Shown one piece after another: positions 6,294 through 6,395 of a stretch of 6,395 nucleotides of DNA. Numbering within the stretch: position 1 is the first letter of the stretch; every line of letters starts with the position of its first letter. The stretch is from an uncultured Clostridia bacterium (GTDB lineage Bacteria; Bacillota; Clostridia; Oscillospirales; Acutalibacteraceae), in assembly GCA_946006915.1 (NCBI GenBank), contig CAMFZK010000060.1, positions 1 to 6,395 on the forward strand, read 5' to 3'. Made by a program: the position numbers and the translations under genes. The notes under the pieces are model-generated. The model did no database searches, was not told the DNA's origin, and was given only the letters and a program-made list of their open reading frames with translations.

Positions 6294-6299
6294 TCACCT
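6294..6299 (-). promoter_or_regulatory. Ribosome binding site of the MaoC-like gene
   Basis: On the minus strand AGGTGA lies 5 nt before ATG 6288. The upstream GTG alternative at 6297-6295 is contained in this site, which makes ATG 6288 the more credible start and trims three residues from the longest reading frame. Confidence 0.8.
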
Positions 6300-6328
6300 G
6301 TTAAAATTATTTCCATTAAGTTTTAAAA

Positions 6329-6342
6329 TATAAACGTTTATA
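6329..6342. promoter_or_regulatory. 14-bp perfect palindrome, possible operator
   Basis: TATAAACGTTTATA is a perfect inverted repeat about 40 bp upstream of the MaoC-like start. Its central AAACGTTT resembles LacI/CcpA-family operators, and it matches 12 of 14 positions of the cre consensus TGWAARCGYTWNCW, differing at the G and the C. A -10-like TATATT on the minus strand (6332-6327) overlaps it, but no acceptable -35 was found. A 14-bp A+T-rich palindrome can arise by chance in such sequence, so the call is tentative. Confidence 0.35.
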
Positions 6343-6395
6343 AATTACAGTTTATTATTTTGTATTATTTTCCAAAATATTGATAATAATATTAC

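Overview
The window looks like an end fragment of a draft assembly from a Clostridia-type Firmicute, plausibly a gut or other anaerobic lineage. The reasons are the A+T-rich spacers, Shine-Dalgarno-led genes, a DeoR-family fructose regulator, an HPr that keeps the regulatory Ser46 site, and a cre-like (CcpA) box. Family or genus cannot be assigned from this sequence alone. The first 46 bases are not biological: they are an untrimmed Illumina Nextera i7 adapter ending in the Tn5 mosaic end.

Bases 47-312 are an A+T-rich control region. It holds a perfect 10-bp tandem repeat (232-251), a related pair of half-sites in the opposite orientation about 60 bp upstream, a cre-like box (247-260) and a candidate promoter with an extended -10 (256-284). 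Five same-strand genes follow with gaps of 19, 13 and 13 nt and then a 1-nt overlap: fruR (DeoR-type regulator), fruK (1-phosphofructokinase), fruA (EIIABC fructose permease), ptsH (HPr) and ptsI (Enzyme I). They end at a strong intrinsic terminator at 5847-5875 and are almost certainly one transcript.

Together the five genes encode a complete fructose phosphotransferase route. Phosphate passes from phosphoenolpyruvate to EI His188, HPr His15, EIIA His67 and EIIB Cys173, and then to fructose as it enters through EIIC. FruK converts the resulting fructose-1-phosphate to fructose-1,6-bisphosphate for glycolysis. Carrying both general PTS proteins in the fructose operon makes the locus self-sufficient. 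All expected catalytic residues are present, so the system appears intact.

On the opposite strand and converging on ptsI is a small MaoC-like hot-dog-fold dehydratase gene (5860-6288). Its last codons and stop codon lie inside the ptsI terminator hairpin. Upstream of it (6298-6395) is an A+T-rich stretch with a perfect 14-bp palindrome. It has no evident functional link to fructose uptake.

No mobile element, CRISPR array, RNA gene or clearly new system was found. The points most worth a second look are the adapter, the layered operator/cre/promoter layout, the self-contained phosphorelay with a few unusual active-site neighbours, and the terminator embedded in the convergent gene.
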